A stretch of 13,290 nt of DNA from assembly GCA_016781115.1 (NCBI GenBank), contig JADDQX010000052.1:1-13290 (forward strand), in the 5' to 3' direction. The DNA is from Actinomycetota bacterium. GTDB taxonomy: Bacteria; Actinomycetota; CADDZG01; WHSQ01. This document shows positions 1 through 7,492 of the stretch, in pieces. The notes under the pieces were generated by a model. That model did no database searches. It was not told where the DNA came from and saw only the letters and a program-made list of their open reading frames with translations. The first letter of the stretch is position 1; every line of letters begins with the position of its first letter. The position numbers and the translations under genes were made by a program.

Positions 1-57
1 AGTGATCTCCTTGTCGGTGTACTTGCGAACGAGGTCGAGCGCGGCGGAGCGATCCAT
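1..57 (-). CDS. Partial CDS, N-terminal 19 codons only; possibly HD-domain protein
   Basis: An ATG at 57-55 opens a frame that reads MDRSAALDLVRKYTDKEIT and runs off the left edge. It lies only 3 nt after the stop of the second TrkA gene (TAG-CCG-ATG) on the same strand, so it is probably the third gene of that operon and translated by coupling; I see no clear Shine-Dalgarno sequence. The opening resembles, from memory, the start of bacterial HD-domain phosphohydrolases, which often begin with M-x-R-x-x-A-L-x-L-(L/V)-(R/K)-x-Y. No catalytic residue is visible, so this identity is a guess. The existence of a gene here is better supported by the tight spacing and open frame. Confidence 0.5.
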   Translation of the reverse strand, partial: MDRSAALDLVRKYTDKEIT

Positions 58-60
58 CGG

Positions 61-738
61 CTATTCGCCGGTCAACGCGCGCTTCAGGTCGCTCTCCGCC
101 TCAGGTGATGCGAGGGCCATGACCTCGTCTCCCGGATGAAGCGGCGTCTCCTTCGTCGGGGCGATCACGTGACGGTCTCGAACCACGGCGACGAGCGTGC
201 AATCGGTCGGGATCGTCAGATCGCCCACGGTTTTGCCCTCGGCGGGCGAACCCTCGGCCAGCGTCACCTCCAACAGCGAGACCTTCCCCTTCTCCAGATG
301 CAGAAGACGGACGAGATCCCCCACCGAGACGGCCTCTTCCACCAGCGACGTCAAGAGATGCGGCGTGCTGACGGCGACATCAACTCCCCAGGTCTCGGTG
401 AAGAGCCACTCGTTGTCGGGGTGGTTCACTCTGGCTATCACCCGAGGAACGGTGAATTCCTGCTTCGCGAGCAGGGAGATCACGAGGTTGTCCTCGTCGT
501 CGCCGGTCGCCGCGACCATCACCTCGCACGACGTCAGCACGGCGGCGTCGAGCGTATGCAGCTCACATGCATCGCCTCGCACCCAGCTCACGTCGAGCTC
601 GTTCTGGAGCGATTGGATCAGGTTCTCGTTTTGCTCGATCACCACCACGTCGTGCCCCTTCGCGCGCAGGTCCTTCGCGACGAAGCTCCCGACGTTCCCT
701 GCTCCCGCGATCGCGATACGGATCGACTTCGGACTCAC
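61..738 (-). CDS. trkA: TrkA-family (RCK domain) potassium-uptake regulatory protein, second copy
   Basis: A 225-aa cytosolic RCK/KTN protein. Residues 6-120 form a Rossmann fold with the dinucleotide motif G12-A-G14-N-V-G17 and an acidic E35 at the end of strand 2, as expected for NAD(H)-type binding. Residues about 150-223 form a TrkA_C domain, with the G-K-T-V-G-D-L and H-P-G-D-E-V signatures. Proteins of this family gate Trk/Ktr-type K+ channels in response to nucleotides. The GTG start overlaps the stop of the upstream trkA copy as GTGA (735-738), and an AAGGTGG stretch about 11 nt upstream can act as ribosome-binding site. The tandem pair resembles mycobacterial CeoB/CeoC (recalled gene order, not checked). 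No TrkH or Ktr membrane partner lies in the window, so the regulated channel is unknown. Confidence 0.93.
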   Translation of the reverse strand: MSPKSIRIAIAGAGNVGSFVAKDLRAKGHDVVVIEQNENLIQSLQNELDVSWVRGDACELHTLDAAVLTSCEVMVAATGDDEDNLVISLLAKQEFTVPRVIARVNHPDNEWLFTETWGVDVAVSTPHLLTSLVEEAVSVGDLVRLLHLEKGKVSLLEVTLAEGSPAEGKTVGDLTIPTDCTLVAVVRDRHVIAPTKETPLHPGDEVMALASPEAESDLKRALTGE

Positions 739-1397
739 TCGGGCTGGCCCACCTTCTTGATCTCGCCATCCATATCGTTCAGATGCCCTCGAGCCGCGGA
801 GACATAGAGGATGTCACCGTCTTGCATGGTGAGGTCCTTGTCGGGTATCCGGGGTACGCCGAAGCGACTCACCGCGACCACGCGTCGTAATCCCGCCTGA
901 TCGACCTCTACCGCTTTCTTCCCGACGACCTCGGCCGGGACCGGGACCGCCGTGATCACGACTTCGCCGTTGTCGACGGTGTACTCCACGGGAACCTCGT
1001 CCGGGATCAACGAGCGCAGGATCTGGTCCGTCGTCCATCGCACCGTAGCGACGGTTTGGATCCCGAGCCGTTGGTAGATCTGAGCCCGGCGAGGGTCATA
1101 GATCCTCGCCACGACGTGCGGAACGCGGTAGTGATCCTTCGCTACCCGCGCCGCGAGGATGTTGGAGTTGTCTCCGCTGGTGACCGAAGCGAACGCGACA
1201 GCATCTTCGACCCCGGCTTCCGCGAGAACCTCGCGATCGAACGCGAACCCGATCACCTTCGCTCCCGAGAAGTCCGCCTTCAACCTCTCGAACGCTTTGC
1301 GGTTCTTGTCGATGATGGCGATCGTGTGACCGAGTCTCTGGAGGTTCGTCGCCAGTTCAGAGCCGACCCGTCCGCACCCGGCGATGATGACGTGCAC
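735..1397 (-). CDS. trkA: TrkA-family (RCK domain) potassium-uptake regulatory protein, first copy
   Basis: A 220-aa protein with the same two-domain plan as its downstream neighbour. RCK_N starts at once, with G7-C-G9-R-V-G12 and D30 closing strand 2. The C-terminal TrkA_C domain covers about 135-215 and contains V-V-G-K-K-A-V and D-G-D-I-L-Y. The GTG start at 1397 is preceded by a strong AGGAGG (1409-1414) with an 11-nt spacer. It is the promoter-proximal gene of the trkA-trkA operon and is divergent from the OB-fold/APC permease pair, with only 61 nt between start codons. Separate genes for the two RCK proteins suggest a hetero-oligomeric gating ring, unlike E. coli TrkA where two RCK units are fused. 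This is inference from the architecture. Confidence 0.93.
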   Translation of the reverse strand: MHVIIAGCGRVGSELATNLQRLGHTIAIIDKNRKAFERLKADFSGAKVIGFAFDREVLAEAGVEDAVAFASVTSGDNSNILAARVAKDHYRVPHVVARIYDPRRAQIYQRLGIQTVATVRWTTDQILRSLIPDEVPVEYTVDNGEVVITAVPVPAEVVGKKAVEVDQAGLRRVVAVSRFGVPRIPDKDLTMQDGDILYVSAARGHLNDMDGEIKKVGQPE

Positions 1398-1408
1398 CCG
1401 ACTCCCGT

Positions 1409-1414
1409 CCTCCT
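1409..1414 (-). promoter_or_regulatory. Ribosome-binding site of first trkA copy
   Basis: The minus strand reads AGGAGG, a full anti-16S match, 11 nt before the GTG at 1397. It supports this GTG as the true start. Confidence 0.7.
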
Positions 1415-1444
1415 AGGCCCGATCTTCAGCGCGGGCGATACTGC

Positions 1445-1450
1445 CATACT
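1445..1450 (+). promoter_or_regulatory. Candidate -10 element for a leaderless OB-fold transcript
   Basis: The plus strand reads CATACT, 5 of 6 matches to the -10 variant TATACT. It ends 8 nt before the GTG at 1459, and no Shine-Dalgarno precedes that GTG. This is the geometry of a leaderless transcript starting at or next to the start codon, a frequent arrangement in actinobacteria. No convincing -35 hexamer is visible, so the assignment is tentative. Confidence 0.35.
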
Positions 1451-1458
1451 TGCCGGTC

Positions 1459-1836
1459 GTGACATTCCTAAGTGAGTTGGTTGAAAAGCTGGCGCGTCCG
1501 GCGCAAGACATCAGAGCCGAACACCTACGGGAATGGGCGAACTCGGTTCCCGGGACGATCCCGATCGCGGATGTGCAGTGCCGCTGTCGCTGCAAGATCG
1601 CGGGCGTCATCCAGAACGTTCGAATCGACCCGCGCGAGGGCAGCGGCTCGATCGAAGCCACCATCGACGACGGGAGCGGAAGGCTCGTCGTGAAGTGGCT
1701 CGGGCGCCAGAAGCTCTCCGGCATCGGCCTGGGCAACGGACTGATCCTAGAGGGCACCATCGGCGAGGGACGAGGTAAGCAACTCCAGGTCTTGAACCCT
1801 GACTACCAGTTGATCCCCGCGCCGGAGCACGGCTAA
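1459..1836 (+). CDS. OB-fold nucleic-acid-binding protein
   Basis: A 125-aa protein. Residues 1-25 are a helical lead; about 32-118 form a single OB fold of the RecG-wedge/tRNA-anticodon type, visible as the strand series around I-P-I-A-D-V, C-K-I-A-G-V-I-Q, a glycine-rich turn, S-I-E-A-T-I-D-D-G-S-G and R-L-V-V-K-W-L-G. I chose the GTG at 1459; a TTG at 1450 in the same frame would add three residues, but neither has a Shine-Dalgarno. The stop is 6 nt before the permease start, so the two form an operon. Small OB-fold proteins of this type sit beside trkA and APC permease genes in actinobacteria such as Mycobacterium (Rv2694c region, recalled). Their function is not known to me; nucleic-acid binding is inferred from the fold. 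Confidence 0.8.
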   Translation: MTFLSELVEKLARPAQDIRAEHLREWANSVPGTIPIADVQCRCRCKIAGVIQNVRIDPREGSGSIEATIDDGSGRLVVKWLGRQKLSGIGLGNGLILEGTIGEGRGKQLQVLNPDYQLIPAPEHG

Positions 1837-1842
1837 GCCCCA

Positions 1843-4107
1843 GTGGCCAAGACCGCCGAGGCTCTGAAGCGCGTCGTTCTCGGCCGTCCGATGTCCTCGG
1901 GCGAGCTCGGCCACACGCTCTTGCCGAAGTCGATCGCCCTGCCGGTCTTCTCGTCGGACCCGCTTTCGTCCAACGCGTACGCGACGCAGGAAGCGATGAT
2001 CGTGCTGTCACTGGCCGGCGCCGCGGGCCTCGCCATGATCGTGCCGGTATCGATCGCGGTCGCCGCCCTCCTGTTCATCGTCGTCACGTCCTACCGCGAG
2101 ACCGTGAAGGCGTATCCCACGGGGGGAGGCGCCTATCGGGTGGCGCACGAGAACCTCGGGATGTATCCCGGGCTCCTCGCGGCGTCGGCGCTGTTGATCG
2201 ACTACGTGTTGACCGTCTCCGTCTCGATCACCGCAGGAGTCGAGGCGATGGTGTCCGCATCCGAGGCGCTGGGGCCGTACAAGATCGGGCTCGCGTTCGC
2301 CTTCATCGCATTCGTGACGCTGATGAACCTGCGCGGCGTCAAAGAGTCCGGGACCTTGTTCGCGATCCCTACGTACGGCTTCGTCCTCGCGATCTACCTG
2401 ATGATCGTCACCGGGATCGTCAAATGCCTCGGCGGCGGATGTCCGGAGGCAGAGAGTGCCCGGCACATGGCCGACCTCCACCTAGAGACGGCGGTCAGCT
2501 ACGTGCTGCTCCTGCGCGCGTTCGCGGCCGGAACGACGGCTCTGACGGGAGTCGAGGCGATCGCAGACGGGGTGCCGGCCTTCCGCTACCCGCAGTCGAA
2601 GAACGCGGCGACGACGCTCCTCATCATGGCGGCGCTGTCGACCTCGATGTTCCTCGGGATCTCCTGGCTCGCGGATGGGACGAACGTGGTGTTCACCGAG
2701 CACCCACCGGGCCAGCGAACCGTGGTTGCGCAGATCGCAGCGGCCGTGTTCGAGGGGGGACCCATGTTCTACGTCGTCCAGATCATGTCGACCGCGATCT
2801 TGATCCTCGCTGCGAACACCGCGTATCAGGACTTCCCGAGGCTGTCGTCGATCCTGGCGAAAGACCGCTACATGCCTCGGCAGTTCATGAACCGAGGCGA
2901 CCGCCTTGTCTTCTCGAACGGAGTCATCATCCTGGCTCTCTTGTCCGGCTTGTTGATCTACGTCTTCGACGCGAACCTCACCCAGCTCATCCAGCTCTAC
3001 CTCGTGGGCGTCTTCATCTCCTTCACGCTGTCGCAGACCGGGATGGTCGTTCGCGGTCGCAGGCTGCGGCCGCCGGGATGGCAACGCAGCGCCTTGATCA
3101 GCGGCTTCGGCGGGACGGTGACCGGGATCGTCCTGGTCGTGATCGCGTACTCGAAGTTCGCGAAGGGTGCCTGGATCGTGATCGCTTCCATCCCGGTCGT
3201 CATGTTCGCGATGCGGTCCGTGTACGTGCACTACAAGGACGTTGCCGATCAGCTCGGGCACCCAGCGCGGCGGCCCACCGATCGGAGGCCGGGGAACGCG
3301 CACTTCGTGATCCTCGTGAACCGGGTGGATTCTGCGACCGCGCGAGCCGTCGGTTACGCACGCTCCACTCGCGCCGCGGACATCACCGCCGTGACGTTCG
3401 ACAGCGCGAACCACGGGCCCTGGCGAAGGCTCGCGCCGGACATACCGCTGCAGACCTTGACCGGCAGGAAGACGGAGGCACTCCTCACCAATCTGCGCGA
3501 GAAGCGCTCGAACCTCGGCTCCGACGACTTCCTCACGGTGATGACGCCGGAGATCCTGCGCTCGCGAGGCCTGTTCGAGATAGTGAGGCGCCCGGGCCTG
3601 CATCGGCTCAAGGCCGTGCTGGTGAGAGAGCCGGACGTGCAGGTGTTGGACATCCCGATCCTCCGAGACGACATCGACCCCGAGGTCGATCAGGCGCACG
3701 AACCGGGGCGCAACCACGTGATCGTCCTGATCTCGGGCGTCCACAACGCGATGCTGCAGGCGACCGAGTACGCGGAGACGCTGCGTCCCACCGACATCCG
3801 GGCCGTCTCGTTCGGGCTCGAGCCGGAAGAGACCGAGAAGTTGGGCGACCAGTGGCTGGAGGCGCGGGTGCCCCACCCGCTGGAGATCGAGGAGTCGCCC
3901 TTCCGCGATCTCGGCATCTCGCTCGAGAGGTACCTCGACCGCTTCAACCCCGACGGCGTCAACAAGGTCGTGACGATCGTGATCCCCGAGTTCATCGTGC
4001 GAAAGCGACGCCACCAGATCCTGCACGGCCAAACCGCCCTGATCGTGAAGCGCCGCATGCTCTTCGAAAGCGGCGTCGTCGTCGTGAGCGTCCCCTACCA
4101 CCTCTAG
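1843..4107 (+). CDS. APC-superfamily permease with large cytosolic C-terminal region
   Basis: A 754-aa integral membrane protein. The N-terminal half has the amino acid-polyamine-organocation signature, including the unwound first helix around S37-S-D-P-L-S-S-N-A-Y-A, followed by about 12 hydrophobic segments up to residue 465. Residues from about 487 to the end are soluble and comprise two alpha/beta modules resembling universal-stress-type folds. The second ends in a motif I recall from this family, L-H-G-Q-T-A-L-I-V-K followed by V-V-S-V-P-Y-H-L. The first module looks like a diverged copy of the second. The substrate is unknown; K+, amino acids and polyamines are all transported by relatives. 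The GTG start lies 6 nt after the OB-fold stop, with only a weak upstream GGAG. Rv2690c of M. tuberculosis appears to be the counterpart by gene context (from memory). Confidence 0.9.
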   Translation: MAKTAEALKRVVLGRPMSSGELGHTLLPKSIALPVFSSDPLSSNAYATQEAMIVLSLAGAAGLAMIVPVSIAVAALLFIVVTSYRETVKAYPTGGGAYRVAHENLGMYPGLLAASALLIDYVLTVSVSITAGVEAMVSASEALGPYKIGLAFAFIAFVTLMNLRGVKESGTLFAIPTYGFVLAIYLMIVTGIVKCLGGGCPEAESARHMADLHLETAVSYVLLLRAFAAGTTALTGVEAIADGVPAFRYPQSKNAATTLLIMAALSTSMFLGISWLADGTNVVFTEHPPGQRTVVAQIAAAVFEGGPMFYVVQIMSTAILILAANTAYQDFPRLSSILAKDRYMPRQFMNRGDRLVFSNGVIILALLSGLLIYVFDANLTQLIQLYLVGVFISFTLSQTGMVVRGRRLRPPGWQRSALISGFGGTVTGIVLVVIAYSKFAKGAWIVIASIPVVMFAMRSVYVHYKDVADQLGHPARRPTDRRPGNAHFVILVNRVDSATARAVGYARSTRAADITAVTFDSANHGPWRRLAPDIPLQTLTGRKTEALLTNLREKRSNLGSDDFLTVMTPEILRSRGLFEIVRRPGLHRLKAVLVREPDVQVLDIPILRDDIDPEVDQAHEPGRNHVIVLISGVHNAMLQATEYAETLRPTDIRAVSFGLEPEETEKLGDQWLEARVPHPLEIEESPFRDLGISLERYLDRFNPDGVNKVVTIVIPEFIVRKRRHQILHGQTALIVKRRMLFESGVVVVSVPYHL

Positions 4108-4127
4108 CCCAGCAAGGGAGCAGGGGG

Positions 4128-4221
4128 GTGGGACGCTGCCGTGCGGCGGCATCGATCCCGAGCCGAAAGGCGAGGCATCTGCCGCCGGTAGGCGGCGGCG
4201 CAGCCCGCCTGCGGAGCCCAC
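4128..4221. other. Hairpin-rich intergenic segment after the permease gene
   Basis: The 169-nt gap between the convergent permease and pyrophosphatase genes holds several inverted repeats. On the plus strand GCTGCC (4135-4140) pairs with GGCGGC (4145-4150) around a GTGC loop. GCC (4162-4164) and GGC (4169-4171) close a GAAA loop. CTGCCGCC (4179-4186) pairs with GGCGGCGG (4191-4198) around GGTA, with one G-U pair. GTGGG (4128-4132) can pair with CCCAC (4217-4221) and enclose all three. A 7-bp alternative, 4145-4151 with 4180-4186, is mutually exclusive with two of the hairpins. This may be a structured 3' UTR or small RNA, or merely GC-rich sequence. It matches no riboswitch class I can recognise. 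Confidence 0.35.
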
Positions 4222-4227
4222 GCGACA

Positions 4228-4255
4228 AGAGGCCCCCGGCTTGCCGGGGGCCTCT
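4228..4255. terminator. Bidirectional intrinsic terminator between convergent genes
   Basis: A perfect 12-bp stem, AGAGGCCCCCGG (4228-4239) with its exact complement at 4244-4255, surrounds a 4-nt loop. On the plus strand it is followed by CTGTTTCG, on the minus strand by TGTCG, so neither U-tract is strong. It lies between the permease (ends 4107) and the pyrophosphatase (ends 4277) and can stop transcription from both sides. Confidence 0.85.
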
Positions 4256-4276
4256 CTGTTTCGCTACGTGCTGGTG

Positions 4277-6745
4277 CTACCTCCCGAGGGGCAGGGTCTC
4301 GATCTGGCCCCTCACCTCGCGGAGCCTGGTCTTCAGCTCGGCTTCCTCTTCGCTCAGATCGAACATCCAGCGGTCGAGGGCGGCCTGAAGCGCCGCCTTC
4401 TGGTCGTTCATCACGGCCTCTCCGGGGATCCCGGCGGGCACTCCGGCGTCCATCGCCTCGGCCTTGCGCTTCGAGAACAGGATGGCGCCGATCAGCACGG
4501 CCAACGCGAGGCCCGCGATCGTGAAGCGGGCCGTGTCGTTGTCCTGCAGGTTGATGACGGCAGGCAGGATCAACAGCGAGATCAGGTTCATGACCTTGAT
4601 CAGCGGGTTCAGCGCGGGCCCTGCGGTGTCCTTGAACGGGTCGCCGACCGTGTCACCGATGACCGCGGCCTTGTGCGCCTCGGAACCTTTGCCGCCTTCG
4701 TGCCCGTCTTCGATGTGCTTCTTCGCGTTGTCCCAGGCACCTCCCGAATTCGAGAGGAACACCGCCATCAGCTGGCCGGTCAAGATGACCGCCGCGAGGA
4801 ACGCGCCCAGCGCGAGGTAGTTGATGCCGAACCCGATGATGACGGGCGTCAGCACCGCCAGCAGCGCCGGCGTCGCCAGCTCACGCAGAGAAGCCGCCGT
4901 GCAGATGTCGATCACCGGGCCGTAGTCCGGCTTCTCGGTTCCCTGCATGATCCCCGGCTTCTCACGGAACTGCTTCCGCACCTCCTGCACGACGACGGCC
5001 GCGCTGCGTCCGACGGCGCGGATCGCCAAGGCGCTGAATAGGAACGCAACGGAACCACCGATCAGCAGACCGATAAAGGTCTTCGGATCGGCGACGTTGA
5101 TCTGCGTCTCCACCGCTCGGAACAGCTCGGAGCCCTCGAGCCCCAACTCCAGCTCGTTGCCGATCGTCTCTATGTACGAAGCGAACAGAGCCACAGCGGC
5201 GATCACCGCAGATCCGATGGCGAAGCCCTTGGTGACGGCCTTCGTCGTGTTGCCGACAGCGTCGAGGCTGACCATGATCCGCTCCGGCTCTCCGGAGAAC
5301 TCACCGGACATCTCTGCGATGCCGGCGGCGTTGTCGGAAACGGGGCCGAAGGTGTCTTCGGACACGACGACACCGGTGGTCGCGAGCATGCCCATGCCGG
5401 TCAGCGCGACCAGGTACAGAGAGAACTGGATGTTGCCGCCACCCAGTGCGATCGCGACCCCGAGAGCGGCGGCGATCGCGATGACCGCGTAGACCGTCGA
5501 CTCGAGACCAGAAGAGATGCCGGACAGGATCGTCGTCGCGGGGCCGGTCCGAGCGGCCTCGGAGATCTCCCGCACGGGTGCCGTCTCGGTCGAGGTGAAG
5601 TACTCGGTCAACCGACTGACGACCTGCGCCAGCACCAGACCTGTGACGACCGCGAGGAACACCTTCAAGCCCTCGTGGCCGCCTCCGGGACCCTTGTCGC
5701 CGACGTAGGTGAAGGCGACGAGGCCGGTGCCCACCACCGTTAGCAGACCCGCCGTGAGGAAGCCACGGTTGATCGGGGCCATCGCGCTCTTGTCCTTCTC
5801 GGTCGCACGCACGGCGTAGACGCCGACGATGGACGCCAGCACGCCGATGGCGCGAGCGACGACCGGGAAGATCAGACCCAGCGCGGGGTTCGCACCGATC
5901 GACTGGAACGCGGCGACGCCGAGGATGATCGACGCGACGAGGGTGACCTCGTAGCTCTCGAAGAGGTCGGCCGCCATACCGGCGCAGTCACCGACGTTGT
6001 CGCCGACGTTGTCGGCGATCGTCGCCGGGTTCCGAGGGTCATCCTCGGGGATCCCCGCCTCGACCTTGCCGACCAGGTCCGCGCCGACGTCGGCGGCCTT
6101 CGTGAAGATGCCTCCACCGACGCGCAGGAAGAGCGCGAGCAGCGACCCGCCGAACCCGAACCCAACGAGGATCGCGGACGAGGTGTTCTGGAAGATCAAG
6201 ATGATCAGGGTCGCCCCGAGCAGGCCGAGGCCGACCGTGAACATGCCGGCGACGCCGCCGGTGCGGAAGGCGACCTTGAGAGCGGCCGGTAAGGAACCCG
6301 AACGCGCCGCGGCGGCGGTGCGGACGTTCCCGCGCACGGCAAGACCCATGCCGATGAAGCCGGTGAGCCCCGACATCACACAGCCCGCGACGAACGCAAG
6401 GGTCCTGAAGATGCCGGACTCCGCGAAGGTGAGCGCCACCGAGTTATCCGGCCGCAACACCTGCGTGGAGGTGAAGAACACGATCGCGACTAGAGGGATC
6501 AGGATGATGGCGATCGTCTTGAACTGCCGTCGCAGGTAGGCCATGGCGCCTTCCTGGATGGCGCCGGCGATCTCCTGCATCTTCGCGGTCCCCTGGTCCG
6601 CTGCGAGAACACCGCGCATCAGCGAGAAGCCGACGATGATCGCGAGCACGGCGGACGCAACCGAGAAGAACAGCCAGAACATCTCGGCGCCACCGAGCTC
6701 GAACTCCTGATAACCCCCTTCCGCAGCTAGTAGGAGGTGGTTCAT
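4277..6745 (-). CDS. hppA: K+-independent membrane H+-translocating pyrophosphatase
   Basis: An 822-aa polytopic protein that couples hydrolysis of pyrophosphate to proton export. The substrate and Mg2+ motifs are intact: D219-V-G-A-D-L-V-G-K-V-E, G231-I-P-E-D-D-P-R-N-P-A and D245-N-V-G-D-N-V-G-D-C-A-G-M, plus G-P-V-S-D-N-A-A-G-I-A-E-M and the late G-D-T-V-G-D-P-F-K-D-T-A-G-P motif. The diagnostic stretch G498-N-T-T-K502-A-V-T505 has the Lys/Thr pair of K+-independent H+-pumping enzymes; K+-dependent forms have Ala at the Lys position. About 16 membrane helices are expected. After the last helix an unusually charged tail of some 60 residues looks helical and could form a coiled coil. The ATG overlaps the regulator gene's stop as ATGA (6742-6745), with AAGGAG upstream as ribosome-binding site, so translation is probably coupled. 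Confidence 0.97.
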   Translation of the reverse strand: MNHLLLAAEGGYQEFELGGAEMFWLFFSVASAVLAIIVGFSLMRGVLAADQGTAKMQEIAGAIQEGAMAYLRRQFKTIAIILIPLVAIVFFTSTQVLRPDNSVALTFAESGIFRTLAFVAGCVMSGLTGFIGMGLAVRGNVRTAAAARSGSLPAALKVAFRTGGVAGMFTVGLGLLGATLIILIFQNTSSAILVGFGFGGSLLALFLRVGGGIFTKAADVGADLVGKVEAGIPEDDPRNPATIADNVGDNVGDCAGMAADLFESYEVTLVASIILGVAAFQSIGANPALGLIFPVVARAIGVLASIVGVYAVRATEKDKSAMAPINRGFLTAGLLTVVGTGLVAFTYVGDKGPGGGHEGLKVFLAVVTGLVLAQVVSRLTEYFTSTETAPVREISEAARTGPATTILSGISSGLESTVYAVIAIAAALGVAIALGGGNIQFSLYLVALTGMGMLATTGVVVSEDTFGPVSDNAAGIAEMSGEFSGEPERIMVSLDAVGNTTKAVTKGFAIGSAVIAAVALFASYIETIGNELELGLEGSELFRAVETQINVADPKTFIGLLIGGSVAFLFSALAIRAVGRSAAVVVQEVRKQFREKPGIMQGTEKPDYGPVIDICTAASLRELATPALLAVLTPVIIGFGINYLALGAFLAAVILTGQLMAVFLSNSGGAWDNAKKHIEDGHEGGKGSEAHKAAVIGDTVGDPFKDTAGPALNPLIKVMNLISLLILPAVINLQDNDTARFTIAGLALAVLIGAILFSKRKAEAMDAGVPAGIPGEAVMNDQKAALQAALDRWMFDLSEEEAELKTRLREVRGQIETLPLGR

Positions 6746-7476
6746 ACCGCTTGCTCCTTTCTTTCCTCGGGCCCGACTGCTTCTGCAGCGGGGCTGTCTT
6801 TCGATGTCTCTTTCTTGACGTAGATCTGACTGGCGACCTTCTCGGAGACGGTGCGGTCCTGCCCGGCGACCTGCAGGACGAGCGGCCCGTCGAAGGGGTG
6901 CTTTTCACGCACCTCGACCCTGACGCCCGGCCGCAGCCCCAGCGTGTCGAGGAAGGCGACGACGTCGGCGTCGGTGGAACCGGGGACGGCGACCTCGGCG
7001 ACATCTCCGGGCTCGAGCGCGTAGAGCGGCGGCATCTCGGGGATGTCGACCCAGTCGGCGGCGGGGATCGGGAAACCATGCGGGCAGCTGGCGGGGCGGT
7101 CCAGCGCCAGGAAGAGCCGGTCCTCGACCTCTTGCGGCAACTCGTGCTCGAAGGACCCGGCCAGCCGGTCGGCCTCGTTCCAGGCGTAGCCCAACATGTC
7201 TGCGAGGAACCTCTCCACTATCCGGTGCCGGCGGATGGCGGCCACGGCGGCGCGTCGTCCCGTCTGGGTCAGCTCGACGCCCCGATACGGCTGGTGCTCG
7301 ACCAGCTGACGCTCGGCCAGCTTCTTCACCGCAGCCGTCGCGGTTCCCGGCGACACCCCCAACGACTCCGCGAGCGCGCCGGTGTGCGCGGCCGGAACCG
7401 GCGGCCGGGCACCCTTGGTCAGGCGATAGATCGCCTTCAGCATCTCGCGATCAGGTCTCGTTAGGGTTCGCTCCAT
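6742..7476 (-). CDS. DtxR/MntR-family metal-dependent transcriptional regulator
   Basis: A 244-aa regulator with three parts: an N-terminal winged helix (about 8-75, with the recognition-helix region A-E-S-L-G-V-S-P-G-T-A-T-A-A-V-K-K-L), a dimerisation and metal-binding domain (about 76-150), and a C-terminal FeoA-like SH3 domain (about 153-222). By hand alignment, the ancillary-site pair H84 and E88 is kept, as are E110 and H111. The positions equivalent to DtxR His98 and Cys102 are D103 and G107, and the position of DtxR Met10 or MntR Asp8 is E11. The metal specificity is therefore unclear. The conserved C-P-H-G-x-P-I-P motif is present at about 146-153. It is the first gene of an operon with hppA and overlaps it by 4 nt. 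A hydrophilic tail of about 20 residues ends the protein. The ATG at 7476 lacks a clear Shine-Dalgarno. Confidence 0.9.
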   Translation of the reverse strand: MERTLTRPDREMLKAIYRLTKGARPPVPAAHTGALAESLGVSPGTATAAVKKLAERQLVEHQPYRGVELTQTGRRAAVAAIRRHRIVERFLADMLGYAWNEADRLAGSFEHELPQEVEDRLFLALDRPASCPHGFPIPAADWVDIPEMPPLYALEPGDVAEVAVPGSTDADVVAFLDTLGLRPGVRVEVREKHPFDGPLVLQVAGQDRTVSEKVASQIYVKKETSKDSPAAEAVGPEERKEQAV

Positions 7477-7492
7477 GATTTTCAGGAGCAGG

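Noticed and set aside
136..807. Open frames antisense to the second trkA gene.
   Set aside because: Low-complexity Arg/His-rich products; the minus-strand frame shows an intact Rossmann fold and TrkA_C domain.
4108..4227. Possible cobalamin or c-di-AMP riboswitch in the permease/pyrophosphatase gap.
   Set aside because: Conserved core motifs of these classes are not present, and the segment is downstream of both genes rather than in a leader.
2424..4388. Very long open frames on both strands across the permease gene (plus 2424-4388, minus 4221-2482).
   Set aside because: Their translations are rich in Arg, Pro, Gly, Asp and His with no domain pattern, as expected for shadow frames of a high-GC gene. 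The permease frame has clear membrane helices and family motifs.
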